64,000 nucleotides of DNA from Enterococcus xiangfangensis (GTDB lineage: Bacteria > Bacillota > Bacilli > Lactobacillales > Enterococcaceae), in assembly GCF_005405365.1 (NCBI RefSeq), contig NZ_BJDX01000005.1, forward strand, positions 124,001 through 188,000, given 5' to 3'. Shown here piece by piece: positions 52,130 to 59,867 of this stretch (its first letter is position 1; each line of letters starts with the position of its first letter). The translations under genes were made by a program, and so were the position numbers. The notes under the pieces were generated by a model that did not search any database, was not told the DNA's origin, and saw only the letters and a list, made by a program, of their open reading frames with translations.

Positions 52130-53587
52130 TTAAAAGGGGTACTGTTTTTTTCCAGTTTTGGTTGTCACCCATTGAACACGAGTAAATTCTTCTAATACCC
52201 ACTCGCCGTTGAAACGTCCGATCCCAGAATTTTTTTCACCGCCAAACGGTGCGTTCGGCTCATCCGCAACAGTTAATCCATTGATGTGGCACATGCCGGA
52301 TTCTAACTCATTGGCTAACATCCTACCGTGAGTTAAATCCCTGGTAAATAGTGCGCTGGATAACCCATAATCTGTATCATTTGCTGCTGCAATCGCGGCA
52401 GCTGTGTCTTTTACTTTTAAAATTGGTAGAACTGGACCGAAAATTTCCTCATGAAAAACTGCTAGGGCAGGATCTTCTGAAACTAAAACGAACGGCTCGA
52501 CAATCTGTTCTTTGATTGTTCCTTCTATTAAAAATTTCGCCTTAGATGATCGTGCCTGTTGGATGATTTCTTCGATATGGTCGGTTTGTTTTTGATTGAT
52601 GATCGGACCGATGATTGTCTGCTTATCGGCAGGATCACCGACAACTAATTTTTTCACTCGTTCGACTACTTTTTCGACAAACGCATCAAAAACCGCTTCA
52701 ACTACGATGGCGCGATTAGCGGCCATACAAATTTGACCGGAATGCATAAATTTGCTGACGACCAGCGCATGGGCAGCTTCATCGAGATCAGCGTCTGCCA
52801 ATACGATAAATGGGGAATTCCCGCCTAATTCCAAGGCTACTTGTTTAATCCTTTTTCCGCTCAGCGCATGACGGGCAATATTTTTACCGACTGGTGTTGA
52901 TCCGGTAAAGGAAATGAAGGTGGGAATGGGATGGCTGACAAAATAATCCCCGATCTCGCTGCCGCTGCCGATCGTCACATTCACTAAACCTTTGGGAACA
53001 CCGGCTGCTTCAAAAATTTTTGCTGGCAGCAGACCACCGGTCACCGGACTGTCGCTTGCTGGTTTGATGACTACACCGTTTCCCGCAGCAAGTGCAGGCG
53101 CCAATGAACGCATGGTCAAATGAAAAGGAAAATTCCAGGGACTGATGATTCCAACGACACCGACTGGGCGGCGCATCACAAAACTTTCTTCACCAGTACT
53201 TGCTGGCAAGATTCGGCTCTCGATTCTCAATGGAAAACTAGCTGCTTCTTCGGTGATGCCTTTCGCCAAATTGATTTCAAGTCCGGCTTTTATTTTTGTA
53301 GCTCCGCCCTCTTTGACTAACCATTCCATAATTTCAGCTTGCTGTTCTTCAATTAAATCTGCCGCTTTTTTTATCACTTGTCGGCGTTCTTGAGGTGTTT
53401 TGGCGATCCATTCTTTTTGCGCTTTTTGAGCGGCCTGATAGGCTTCATCAACATCTTGGGTATTTGCACCTTGGATCGTAATGATCGTCTCTTGAGTATA
53501 CGGATTTTTATCTTCATTCACATGATCTAAATCATTGCCTTGCTTCCATTTTCCGCCAATAAACTGCTTATCGAATTGTCTTTCCAT
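52130..53587 (-). CDS. NAD(P)-dependent aldehyde dehydrogenase
   Basis: ALDH-superfamily enzyme of 485 residues, oxidising an aldehyde to its acid. Seen: SPWNFPFHLTMRSLAPALAAGN near 145 (cofactor binding), FTGSTPVG near 222, general base Glu in ELGGNSP near 249, nucleophile Cys in HSGQICMAANR near 283, and EEIFGPVLP near 380. It resembles the benzaldehyde/vanillin-type ALDHs. ATG at 53587 is preferred, ten bases after AGGAGG; an ATG three codons earlier is too close. A good cre lies 40 bases upstream, so glucose repression is likely. Confidence 0.88.
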   Translation of the reverse strand: MERQFDKQFIGGKWKQGNDLDHVNEDKNPYTQETIITIQGANTQDVDEAYQAAQKAQKEWIAKTPQERRQVIKKAADLIEEQQAEIMEWLVKEGGATKIKAGLEINLAKGITEEAASFPLRIESRILPASTGEESFVMRRPVGVVGIISPWNFPFHLTMRSLAPALAAGNGVVIKPASDSPVTGGLLPAKIFEAAGVPKGLVNVTIGSGSEIGDYFVSHPIPTFISFTGSTPVGKNIARHALSGKRIKQVALELGGNSPFIVLADADLDEAAHALVVSKFMHSGQICMAANRAIVVEAVFDAFVEKVVERVKKLVVGDPADKQTIIGPIINQKQTDHIEEIIQQARSSKAKFLIEGTIKEQIVEPFVLVSEDPALAVFHEEIFGPVLPILKVKDTAAAIAAANDTDYGLSSALFTRDLTHGRMLANELESGMCHINGLTVADEPNAPFGGEKNSGIGRFNGEWVLEEFTRVQWVTTKTGKKQYPF

Positions 53588-53626
53588 AGTTTCCATCCCT
53601 CCTATCTTCTCATCATAGAATACGCT

Positions 53627-53640
53627 TTCATTAAAAAGCA
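53627..53640 (-). promoter_or_regulatory. cre site upstream of aldehyde dehydrogenase
   Basis: TGAAAGCGTATTCT on the minus strand fits the cre consensus TGNAANCGNWNNCW at all fixed positions. Confidence 0.75.
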
Positions 53641-53748
53641 AAAAATAGGCTTACTCCATTAGAAACTAAAATGAGTTCGCTTATCTATTTACCTAATGGA
53701 AACTTTGCTAAGGTTATCGGCAGTAAAGTTTTACAATCTAGCACAGCA

Positions 53749-53782
53749 AAAAGGAGCTGTGACAAGAAGTCACAACTCCTTT
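53749..53782 (-). terminator. Terminator after the 53801-54208 gene
   Basis: AAAGGAGTTGTGAC pairs with GTCACAGCTCCTTT around TTCTT, one mismatch. Member of the GTGAC terminator group. Confidence 0.85.
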
Positions 53783-53800
53783 CAATAAAAGGTACGCTCA

Positions 53801-54208
53801 CTAATCAACTGCTATTCTGATTTCGTAAGGGTCGATTTTGAACAGCCTTGCTAAAATTTGATTGACTTGATCAAACAATTGGTCATTGTCATCAAAATTT
53901 TTTTGGGTTTGAATCCGTTGTGAGGCTGTTTGATAAATGATTTGGTCCCCAAGCGGTTTAGGTTCAATCACGTCGTTGCCTTTTTTCAAAACGATTGTCT
54001 CTTCACCAATCCCTGTCGGAATGACCGCCTCCCGCCAACCATTTTTCTGGACCAATGTTTGAACAAGTGATGGAACATCAAAATTATCCAATACTTCAGA
54101 CAAATGATCTTCAAAATGAATAGTGAATGTCTCTGTATTCTGCATCTTACAAGCGTTGCATCCGCCATCAACTAAAAATGCTCTACTGGAAATTGCTGCT
54201 TTAGGCAT
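53801..54208 (-). CDS. Hypothetical protein with CxxC
   Basis: A 135-residue protein that I do not recognise. Near the N-terminus it has GGCNACKMQ, a CxxC that could bind metal or be redox active, followed by acidic and beta-rich sequence. The ATG at 54208 overlaps the stop of the HAD gene by eight bases, so they are co-translated; the longer frame starting at 54265 lies inside the HAD gene. The partner phosphatase gives no clear hint of function. Confidence 0.6.
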   Translation of the reverse strand: MPKAAISSRAFLVDGGCNACKMQNTETFTIHFEDHLSEVLDNFDVPSLVQTLVQKNGWREAVIPTGIGEETIVLKKGNDVIEPKPLGDQIIYQTASQRIQTQKNFDDNDQLFDQVNQILARLFKIDPYEIRIAVD

Positions 54209-54878
54209 GCGGCTCTCTTCCTTTCTGATAAATAGTATTAAGCTTTTTAGCATCCAATTCAGCAAAAGTCGTTATGATTTGATCTGCAAAAGCTAAATCT
54301 TGCTTAGGAAAAGCTGGATTGGCAAAGCCGACACAAACCATTCCAGCATTAGAAACAGCACCTGTACCGTTTTTCGTATCTTCAATTCCCAAACAATTTT
54401 TAGGATCTACTCCCAACCGTTTAGCGGCCGCTAAATAGACATCCGGCGCTGGTTTTGAATGCGCCACTTCTTCGGTACTGACGACTTCTGAAAAATAGTC
54501 AGTCAACCCGAGCGCTGCTAAATTTGTTTTGATCTCTGCTAATGAAGAGGATGACGCCACCGCTAATTTTAATCCGCTTTCATGCAATCGTTTAACAAAA
54601 TCCTGTACATATGGAATGACTCTGATACCGTCGCGTTCAATCATCGCTTGGCGCAAAGATGTCATTTGCTGAACATATTCTGGTACGGATAAAGGCAATG
54701 AAAATTCTTGTTTCATCTGCTCCCACATATATTCTCCAGTTGTGCCCATAAATTGAAAATGGTAACTCTCCGCCACTTCATGACCCGCTTCTTTTAAAAT
54801 CTGTGATTTGCTTTGAAAATACGTATATTCTGAATCGACTAATACGCCGTCCATATCGAAAATAATCGCTGCTAACAT
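54201..54878 (-). CDS. HAD-family phosphatase, beta-phosphoglucomutase-like
   Basis: HAD hydrolase of 225 residues with cap subclass I. Motif I DMDGVLVDSEYT near 8, motif II SSSS near 107, motif III Lys in AHSKPAPDVYLAAAK near 142, motif IV GIEDTKNG near 167. This fits sugar-phosphate phosphatases or beta-phosphoglucomutase-like enzymes. The ATG at 54878 has TGGAGG six bases upstream; the longer frame (54926) has no SD. Overlaps the next gene. Confidence 0.88.
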   Translation of the reverse strand: MLAAIIFDMDGVLVDSEYTYFQSKSQILKEAGHEVAESYHFQFMGTTGEYMWEQMKQEFSLPLSVPEYVQQMTSLRQAMIERDGIRVIPYVQDFVKRLHESGLKLAVASSSSLAEIKTNLAALGLTDYFSEVVSTEEVAHSKPAPDVYLAAAKRLGVDPKNCLGIEDTKNGTGAVSNAGMVCVGFANPAFPKQDLAFADQIITTFAELDAKKLNTIYQKGREPHA

Positions 54879-55010
54879 ACTGTTCCTCCATGCAAGTATT
54901 TGCTTAAACTCTACCATAGATCTCAAAAAGTGGGTAGCCTTCTAGCAAAAAGACTTCTGCTGACCTGTTCTATTGCTTCGCACTTTGACTCCTTCTAAAT
55001 TTTCCCAAAC

Positions 55011-55041
55011 AAAAAAGCTGTGATTTCTCACAACCTTTTTT
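55011..55041 (-). terminator. Terminator after the TMEM175-like gene
   Basis: AAAAAAGGTTGTGA pairs with TCACAGCTTTTTT with one bulge, around GAAA, followed by T on the minus strand. Confidence 0.75.
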
Positions 55042-55102
55042 GCGCTTCAAGGAGCGTTCAAGCATTCCATGTGTTAATTAATTTTTTGCAACACTAGCCG
55101 TT

Positions 55103-55675
55103 TTATAATATATTCTCAATTGCTTTTTCTGGAATAAACCACATCAATAAAATCAAAACATTGACAATCAACACCGCGATTGGGGCGATCAACTTGCCTA
55201 AAATCAACGCCACGATGGCTAAACCGATGGTTAAATATAATTTGGGATAATGTCTGAACATCTGACCAATCTGAGAATCTTTTCCATTCGCGCGAACCAA
55301 TGCTCGGACTAGTAAATAATAAGCAAAATCGGTCCCTAGAATAATTAGTCCGTACAAAGCTTGCGGCGCCCAATCAAAGGGATAGTTGCCGACCCAAGCC
55401 GTCGCATACGGAAACAAGGTCATCATCAAAATCAAAAAATTATTGGCCCATAATACCCAGCCATCTACTTTTTTTACTACTTGAAAGAGATGGTGATGAT
55501 TGTTCCAATAAATCGCCAAACTAACAAAACTAATTAGATAGACAATAAACTTATGTTTCATAACAAAAAAAGCTGACCATTCAGCTGAAGCAGGCTCATG
55601 CAATTCCAAGACGAGCAAAGTCATAATGATCGCAATGACCGCATCGGTAAACGCCTCTATTCGTGATTTTGACAT
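55103..55675 (-). CDS. TMEM175-family (DUF1211) potassium channel-like protein
   Basis: Membrane protein of 190 residues with six hydrophobic segments. The N-terminal RIEAFTDAVIAIIMTLLVLE corresponds to the (R/K)xxxFSDGVFAI signature of bacterial TMEM175/DUF1211, some of which are potassium channels. Helix 3 region has YWNNHHHLF, also typical. Single gene with its own terminator. SD AGGAGAAA. Ion conduction is an inference from the family. Confidence 0.85.
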   Translation of the reverse strand: MSKSRIEAFTDAVIAIIMTLLVLELHEPASAEWSAFFVMKHKFIVYLISFVSLAIYWNNHHHLFQVVKKVDGWVLWANNFLILMMTLFPYATAWVGNYPFDWAPQALYGLIILGTDFAYYLLVRALVRANGKDSQIGQMFRHYPKLYLTIGLAIVALILGKLIAPIAVLIVNVLILLMWFIPEKAIENIL

Positions 55676-55942
55676 TTTTTTCTCCTAACTTTTTTCTCCT
55701 ACAGTTACTAACAAAAAATAAGTTCCCTCTATGGCTTCTATTAAACAAAAAAAATCACAAAATATCAAGGATAATACTGCACTATCGGGCGATTATCAGT
55801 CGTTTCTCATTATTCAAAGCGGTTGATGTTTCACTTTGAATCAAGAGAAATCTGATCATAAATACGTCTTAAGTTGGACGTAAATCAAAACTTAATTTGC
55901 TAAACTAGATTCAGTTAAACAAATGGAAAGAAGGAATTTAAA

Positions 55943-56137
55943 ATGATGAAAGATTATCCTCTAGTTGTCCGAATTTTAGCTGTTATCGGCTTCTTTTTAG
56001 TTGGTAGCTTGATTTTAAGTATTGTTGGTCCAGTACTCGCTGGTTTGATCAAATTATTCTTTAAGGTTGCTATTCCGTTAGCCGCAGCCTATTTCTTGGT
56101 TAACTGGTTAACTAAACGCCGCGGGCGGACTTATTAA
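55943..56137 (+). CDS. Small membrane protein
   Basis: A 64-residue protein with two hydrophobic segments (about 8-32 and 34-52) and a basic end (KRRGRTY). It starts with ATGATG, SD AAGGAA seven to ten bases upstream, and is followed by a strong terminator, so it is a real single-gene unit. No family recognised; it resembles many small stress-linked membrane proteins of Firmicutes. Confidence 0.7.
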   Translation: MMKDYPLVVRILAVIGFFLVGSLILSIVGPVLAGLIKLFFKVAIPLAAAYFLVNWLTKRRGRTY

Positions 56138-56143
56138 GCAGTC

Positions 56144-56192
56144 AAAAATCGTAGAAAATCAGCTTTTTACTGATTTTATCTACGATTTTTTT
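56144..56192 (+). terminator. Terminator after the small membrane protein
   Basis: AAAAATCGTAGA-AAATCAG pairs with CTGATTT-TCTACGATTTTT with one bulged A, followed by T on the plus strand. Confidence 0.88.
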
Positions 56193-56289
56193 GCTATTTA
56201 TCTGAGATTCAGTTTATTCAGATCCATTTAAGCTTCAATTAAGCTTCGGCTATTATATTATGTTCATCCCAAATAATCTTTTTCATTTT

Positions 56290-56322
56290 GCCAGTTGCTT
56301 CGGTGACTGGCACCCTTTTTTT
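56290..56322 (+). terminator. Orphan plus-strand terminator
   Basis: TGCCAGTTGC-TTCG-GTGACTGGCA with two G-T pairs and a TTCG loop, followed by CCC and T7. It follows another complete terminator by 100 bases with no gene between. Confidence 0.75.
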
Positions 56323-56402
56323 ATATCGAGAAACGATTTTTTAAAAAAAGAAAAATTTGATTGATCCATTGGGTTTTAGCTGTCTTAGATTTCTATTGTT
56401 AA

Positions 56403-56442
56403 ACAAAAAAAGCTGGAAACCTTTTTTATCAAGACTTCCAGC
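56403..56442 (-). terminator. Terminator after the ZIP transporter
   Basis: AGCTGGAA and TTCCAGCT flank an 17-base T-rich loop; seven T follow on the minus strand. Confidence 0.8.
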
Positions 56443-56455
56443 TAATTGGACGTTG

Positions 56456-57274
56456 CTATCCTAACGCAACATCTAGGATCATCATAATAATAAAACCAGT
56501 CATCGCACCAAACACACCGAAATGATGCTTGCTGTCTGTTGTTGCTTGGGCTTCTGGGATCAACTCTTCCACTACAACGTAGATCATAGCACCTGCGGCA
56601 AACGATAGTGCATACGGCAAGAGCGGTTCGACACTAGTTACTAGCAGCGCCCCGATCACAGCTGCGATTGGCTCTACTAGACCGGATGCTTGTCCATAAA
56701 GGAAGGACTTTGTTCGGCTCAAGCCTTCTTGTCGCAAAGGAATCGAAACTGCGGCACCTTCTGGGAAATTTTGGATCCCGATCCCCAATGAAACAGAGAT
56801 TGCTGCTAAAACCGCCACCGCTGGATTCGCTGCTTCGCTTGCAGCTCCAAAAGCTACTCCGACTGCCAACCCTTCTGGAATATTGTGCAAGGTGATCGAA
56901 AATACCAACAAAATCGTCCGTTTCAAATGACTCGGCAAGCCTTCTTTTTCCTTATTCGGTCCAAAGTGCATATGGGGAATCGTTTTATCCGCGATGTATA
57001 AAAACAATCCTCCTAATCCAAAGCCTAAACTAACTACCAGCCACGGAATTGAACCATTCTCTTCTGCAGCTGCGATCGCTGGGTCTAACAATGACCAAAA
57101 GCTGGCTGCGATCATTACGCCCGATGCAAAACCTAACATCAAATTTAATACATTCCGATTGATATTCTTAAAGAAGAAGACTAACGCGGCACCTAATGCC
57201 GTCATCCCCCAAGTAAACAGTGTTCCTACCAGTGCCTGCTGCCAAGCCGCTAAACCTAATAACCACCCAATCAT
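56456..57274 (-). CDS. zupT: ZIP-family divalent metal transporter
   Basis: Membrane protein of 272 residues with eight helices, ZIP/ZupT family, importing zinc or other divalent metals. Metal-site motifs are HNIPEGLAVGVAFG near 130 and QNFPEGAAVSIPL near 170; in the second the usual histidine is Gln, as in other GufA-like members. A cytosolic loop has HMHFGP. SD GGAGGAC. Single gene with its own terminator. No Zur-like box is obvious upstream. Confidence 0.9.
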   Translation of the reverse strand: MIGWLLGLAAWQQALVGTLFTWGMTALGAALVFFFKNINRNVLNLMLGFASGVMIAASFWSLLDPAIAAAEENGSIPWLVVSLGFGLGGLFLYIADKTIPHMHFGPNKEKEGLPSHLKRTILLVFSITLHNIPEGLAVGVAFGAASEAANPAVAVLAAISVSLGIGIQNFPEGAAVSIPLRQEGLSRTKSFLYGQASGLVEPIAAVIGALLVTSVEPLLPYALSFAAGAMIYVVVEELIPEAQATTDSKHHFGVFGAMTGFIIMMILDVALG

Positions 57275-57446
57275 AACGTCCTCCTACTTTTTATTATTCT
57301 GCTATCTAATTATTACAAAAAATTTGATCTGATGATTCCATGACACTTTTTGAAATAGATCACGCATTCCCTTTAGTTTAGGAATTTTCAACAGTCGCTC
57401 TTTTGATTATTTGAAAATAATTAAAAAAAACAACTAACTATCCTTT

Positions 57447-57460
57447 TGAAACCGTTTTGT
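57447..57460 (+). promoter_or_regulatory. cre-like site upstream of pyruvate oxidase
   Basis: TGAAACCGTTTTGT fits the cre consensus but for one base near the 3' end. It lies about 60 bases before the -35, a place from which CcpA could act on pox. Confidence 0.5.
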
Positions 57461-57521
57461 TCGTACTAACTTTATCATATTTTAGGTATACCTGTAAACT
57501 TTTTCTCCCGAGACACTTTCT

Positions 57522-57550
57522 TTGCCGGTTTTTTTAAGACACGTTATAAT
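57522..57550 (+). promoter_or_regulatory. Promoter of pyruvate oxidase
   Basis: -35 TTGCCG (57522-57527), 17-base spacer, perfect -10 TATAAT (57545-57550). Confidence 0.75.
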
Positions 57551-57590
57551 TTTTAATAAGAAACTTACAAAAAGAAAGTGAGTGAAGAAA

Positions 57591-59312
57591 ATGTCAGAAA
57601 TTAATGCAGGCGTTGCAATGGTCAAAGTTTTAGAAGCTTGGGGAATCGATCATATTTATGGAATTCCTGGCGGTTCTTTCAATTCAACAATGGATGCGCT
57701 TTATAAAGAACGTGAATCAATCAAATACATCCAAGTTCGTCATGAAGAAGCTGGTGCACTTGCAGCAGCAGCAGATGCAAAATTGACTGGTAAAGTCGGA
57801 GCGGTCTTTGGTTCTGCGGGACCGGGGGCTAGTCATTTGATTAATGGACTTTATGATGCACAGATGGATCATGTCCCTCTTTTAGCTTTGTTAGGACAAG
57901 TTCCTTCTACTTCGATGAACTACAATGCTTTTCAAGAGTTGAATGAAAATCCGATGTTCGCAGATGTCAGTGTATACAATCGAACAGTGATGACTCCTGA
58001 AAGTTTGCCGCATGTAATCGATGAAGCAATCAAAGCAGCCTATCAACAAAATGGGGTCGCCGTTGTTACTATCCCTGTTGATTTTGGTTTTGAAGAAATT
58101 GAAAAAGTTGAGATCGCGACTGCAAAAAATCATAAGACCGGCGTACTTCTTCCAGCTGAAGCAGATTTAAAAGCGGCACTGCCATTAATCGAAGCGGCTA
58201 AACAACCGGTACTTTACATCGGTCAAGGTGTTCACGGTGGATTTGATGCGATTAAAGCATTCGCTGAACATTTTTCAATGCCAGTTGCATCAGCCGTCTT
58301 AGGTAAAGGGATCGTTCCAGATTTATATGAAAATTTTTTAGGCTTTGCGGCACGGGTAGCAACTAAACCCGCAAACGAGGCGTTAGCTGAAGCAGACTTG
58401 ATCCTATTTGTCGGCAGCGATTTTCCATTTGGACGTTACTTCTTTAATCCCGCTGCGAAATTTATCCAAGTCGATATCGATGCAGCGAAATTTGGCCGGC
58501 GCCATCATGTCGATTACTCTGTTTTAGGTGATGGCGCAACGGCGCTTCGTAGATGGGTCGAACTTGGAAAAGCCCGCCCAGCAGACGACTGGTTGAAAGC
58601 CAATCAAGCAAATATCCGTAACTGGCACACTTGGCGCAAGAGCTTCTACAATGACGATTCGACGCCATTACGTGTAGAACCAGTCTTTAAAGAAATCAAT
58701 CGTATCGCTGAACAAGATGCCGTCTATGTTGCCGATGTTGGAAATGTTACTTTGAATGCGATCCGCCACTTAGAAATGAATGGTGAACAGCAATTTACTA
58801 CTTCCGGCTGGTTTGCGACGATGGGCAATGGTGTCCCTGGCGGAATTGCCGCTCAATTGAGTTATCCAAACAAACAAGTCTTTACATTCAGCGGCGATGG
58901 CGGCTTTGCAATGCAAATGCAAGATATCATCACACAAGTAAAATATGATTTGCCAATCATCAACGTTGTTTTTTCTAACAATGCTTTTGGTTTTATCGAA
59001 GCTGAACAAGAAGATACAGAACAACAAAAATTCGGTGTCTTTTTAGAAGAAGCAGATTTTGGTAAAGTCGGTGAAGCGCTAGGTGCTGATGGCTTCACGA
59101 TCACTGAATACAGTCAATTAGAACCTGCGTTCACTGCTGCTAAAGCAAGCAAACGGCCGGTCGTAATCGATGTCAAAATCAAAGACGAACGTCCCTTGCC
59201 AGTCGAAGCTTTAGAATTAGAGCCAGAAAAATTCTCAGCAGAACAAATCAATGCCTTCAAAGAAAAATACCAAGTTCACGATATGCCAACTTTGCGAGAA
59301 TTATTGAAATAA
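57591..59312 (+). CDS. pox: Pyruvate oxidase
   Basis: ThDP- and FAD-dependent enzyme of 573 residues that makes acetyl phosphate, CO2 and H2O2 from pyruvate, oxygen and phosphate. N-terminal Pyr domain with WGIDHIYGIPGGSFNSTMDAL and catalytic Glu in VRHEEAGALAA; ThDP/Mg motif SGDGGFAMQMQDIITQVKYD near 443 with FSNNAFGFIEAEQ following. The C-terminal tail fits lactobacillus Pox. The start at the ATG 57591 is preferred over the GTG three codons earlier, but the SD is weak for both. Single gene with a good promoter and terminator. Acetolactate synthase is less likely given the high likeness to PoxB/SpxB in the N-terminus. Confidence 0.9.
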   Translation: MSEINAGVAMVKVLEAWGIDHIYGIPGGSFNSTMDALYKERESIKYIQVRHEEAGALAAAADAKLTGKVGAVFGSAGPGASHLINGLYDAQMDHVPLLALLGQVPSTSMNYNAFQELNENPMFADVSVYNRTVMTPESLPHVIDEAIKAAYQQNGVAVVTIPVDFGFEEIEKVEIATAKNHKTGVLLPAEADLKAALPLIEAAKQPVLYIGQGVHGGFDAIKAFAEHFSMPVASAVLGKGIVPDLYENFLGFAARVATKPANEALAEADLILFVGSDFPFGRYFFNPAAKFIQVDIDAAKFGRRHHVDYSVLGDGATALRRWVELGKARPADDWLKANQANIRNWHTWRKSFYNDDSTPLRVEPVFKEINRIAEQDAVYVADVGNVTLNAIRHLEMNGEQQFTTSGWFATMGNGVPGGIAAQLSYPNKQVFTFSGDGGFAMQMQDIITQVKYDLPIINVVFSNNAFGFIEAEQEDTEQQKFGVFLEEADFGKVGEALGADGFTITEYSQLEPAFTAAKASKRPVVIDVKIKDERPLPVEALELEPEKFSAEQINAFKEKYQVHDMPTLRELLK

Positions 59313-59316
59313 AATA

Positions 59317-59353
59317 AAAGGAGCTGTGACAGACTTTGTCATAGCTCCTTTTT
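59317..59353. terminator. Terminator between pox and the EIIA gene
   Basis: AAAAGGAGCT(G)TGACA pairs with TGTCA(T)AGCTCCTTTT. It can serve pox on the plus strand and the EIIA gene on the minus strand, whose stop overlaps it. Confidence 0.88.
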
Positions 59354-59729
59354 ACATTCTGCGAATCGTTTGTTTTGTTTCTAATTCTAACTGTGTTGTC
59401 AACGCTTCAGCTGACAGCTCACGATTCACTAAGGCTTGTAAGACCATCGGCAAATTGACTCCGGTCACTAAAGCTTGCCGGGAATCATTCATCACGCAAT
59501 AACTGGCGTAGCGAAATGGTGTACCACCGAACATGTCTACTAACCAAACGAGTTCGTCGACTTCTTTCAATAACTCTTCAGCAAAAACTTCGATTTTTTT
59601 TTGCAAACCTGTCGCCCCAGGATCAATATTTAATGTTCTTACATAACTTTGTTCACCTAAAATAGCTTCAGCTGTTTTCAACAGACTATCTGCTAAATGG
59701 TCATGGGTCGCGATTACTATCCCAATCAT
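59352..59729 (-). CDS. Mannose-family PTS EIIA, orphan
   Basis: EIIA-Man fold of 125 residues. Phosphorylated histidine in IATHDHLADSLLKTAEAILG near 8; GGTPF near 67 and VTGVNLPMVLQAL near 90, all family signatures. The ATG at 59729 starts the conserved MIGIVIATH strand; the TTG six codons earlier is out of family. No EIIB, EIIC or EIID gene lies near, so it may serve a system elsewhere or play a regulatory role. Confidence 0.88.
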   Translation of the reverse strand: MIGIVIATHDHLADSLLKTAEAILGEQSYVRTLNIDPGATGLQKKIEVFAEELLKEVDELVWLVDMFGGTPFRYASYCVMNDSRQALVTGVNLPMVLQALVNRELSAEALTTQLELETKQTIRRM

Positions 59730-59867
59730 GCGGACACATCCCTTCAATTTCCCAGTCTATCCTATTTTAAACTGCAAGTAAATTCTTAAGGAAGCTTGAA
59801 ACTTCAGATGTTCCCCGATATAATGCAAAGAGGCCTTAAGCCAATACTGATAAAGCGAGGAAAATCA

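Larger units (their letters stand above)
56138..56455. other. 318-bp intergenic region with three hairpins
   Basis: It holds the terminator of the small membrane protein, an orphan plus-strand terminator at 56290-56322 (see findings), and the minus-strand terminator of the ZIP gene. No coding frame is convincing. Confidence 0.6.
57275..57590. other. 316-bp intergenic region before pyruvate oxidase
   Basis: It holds the divergent upstream regions of zupT and of pyruvate oxidase, with the cre-like site (57447-57460) and promoter (57522-57550) of the latter. Nothing else seen. Confidence 0.6.
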
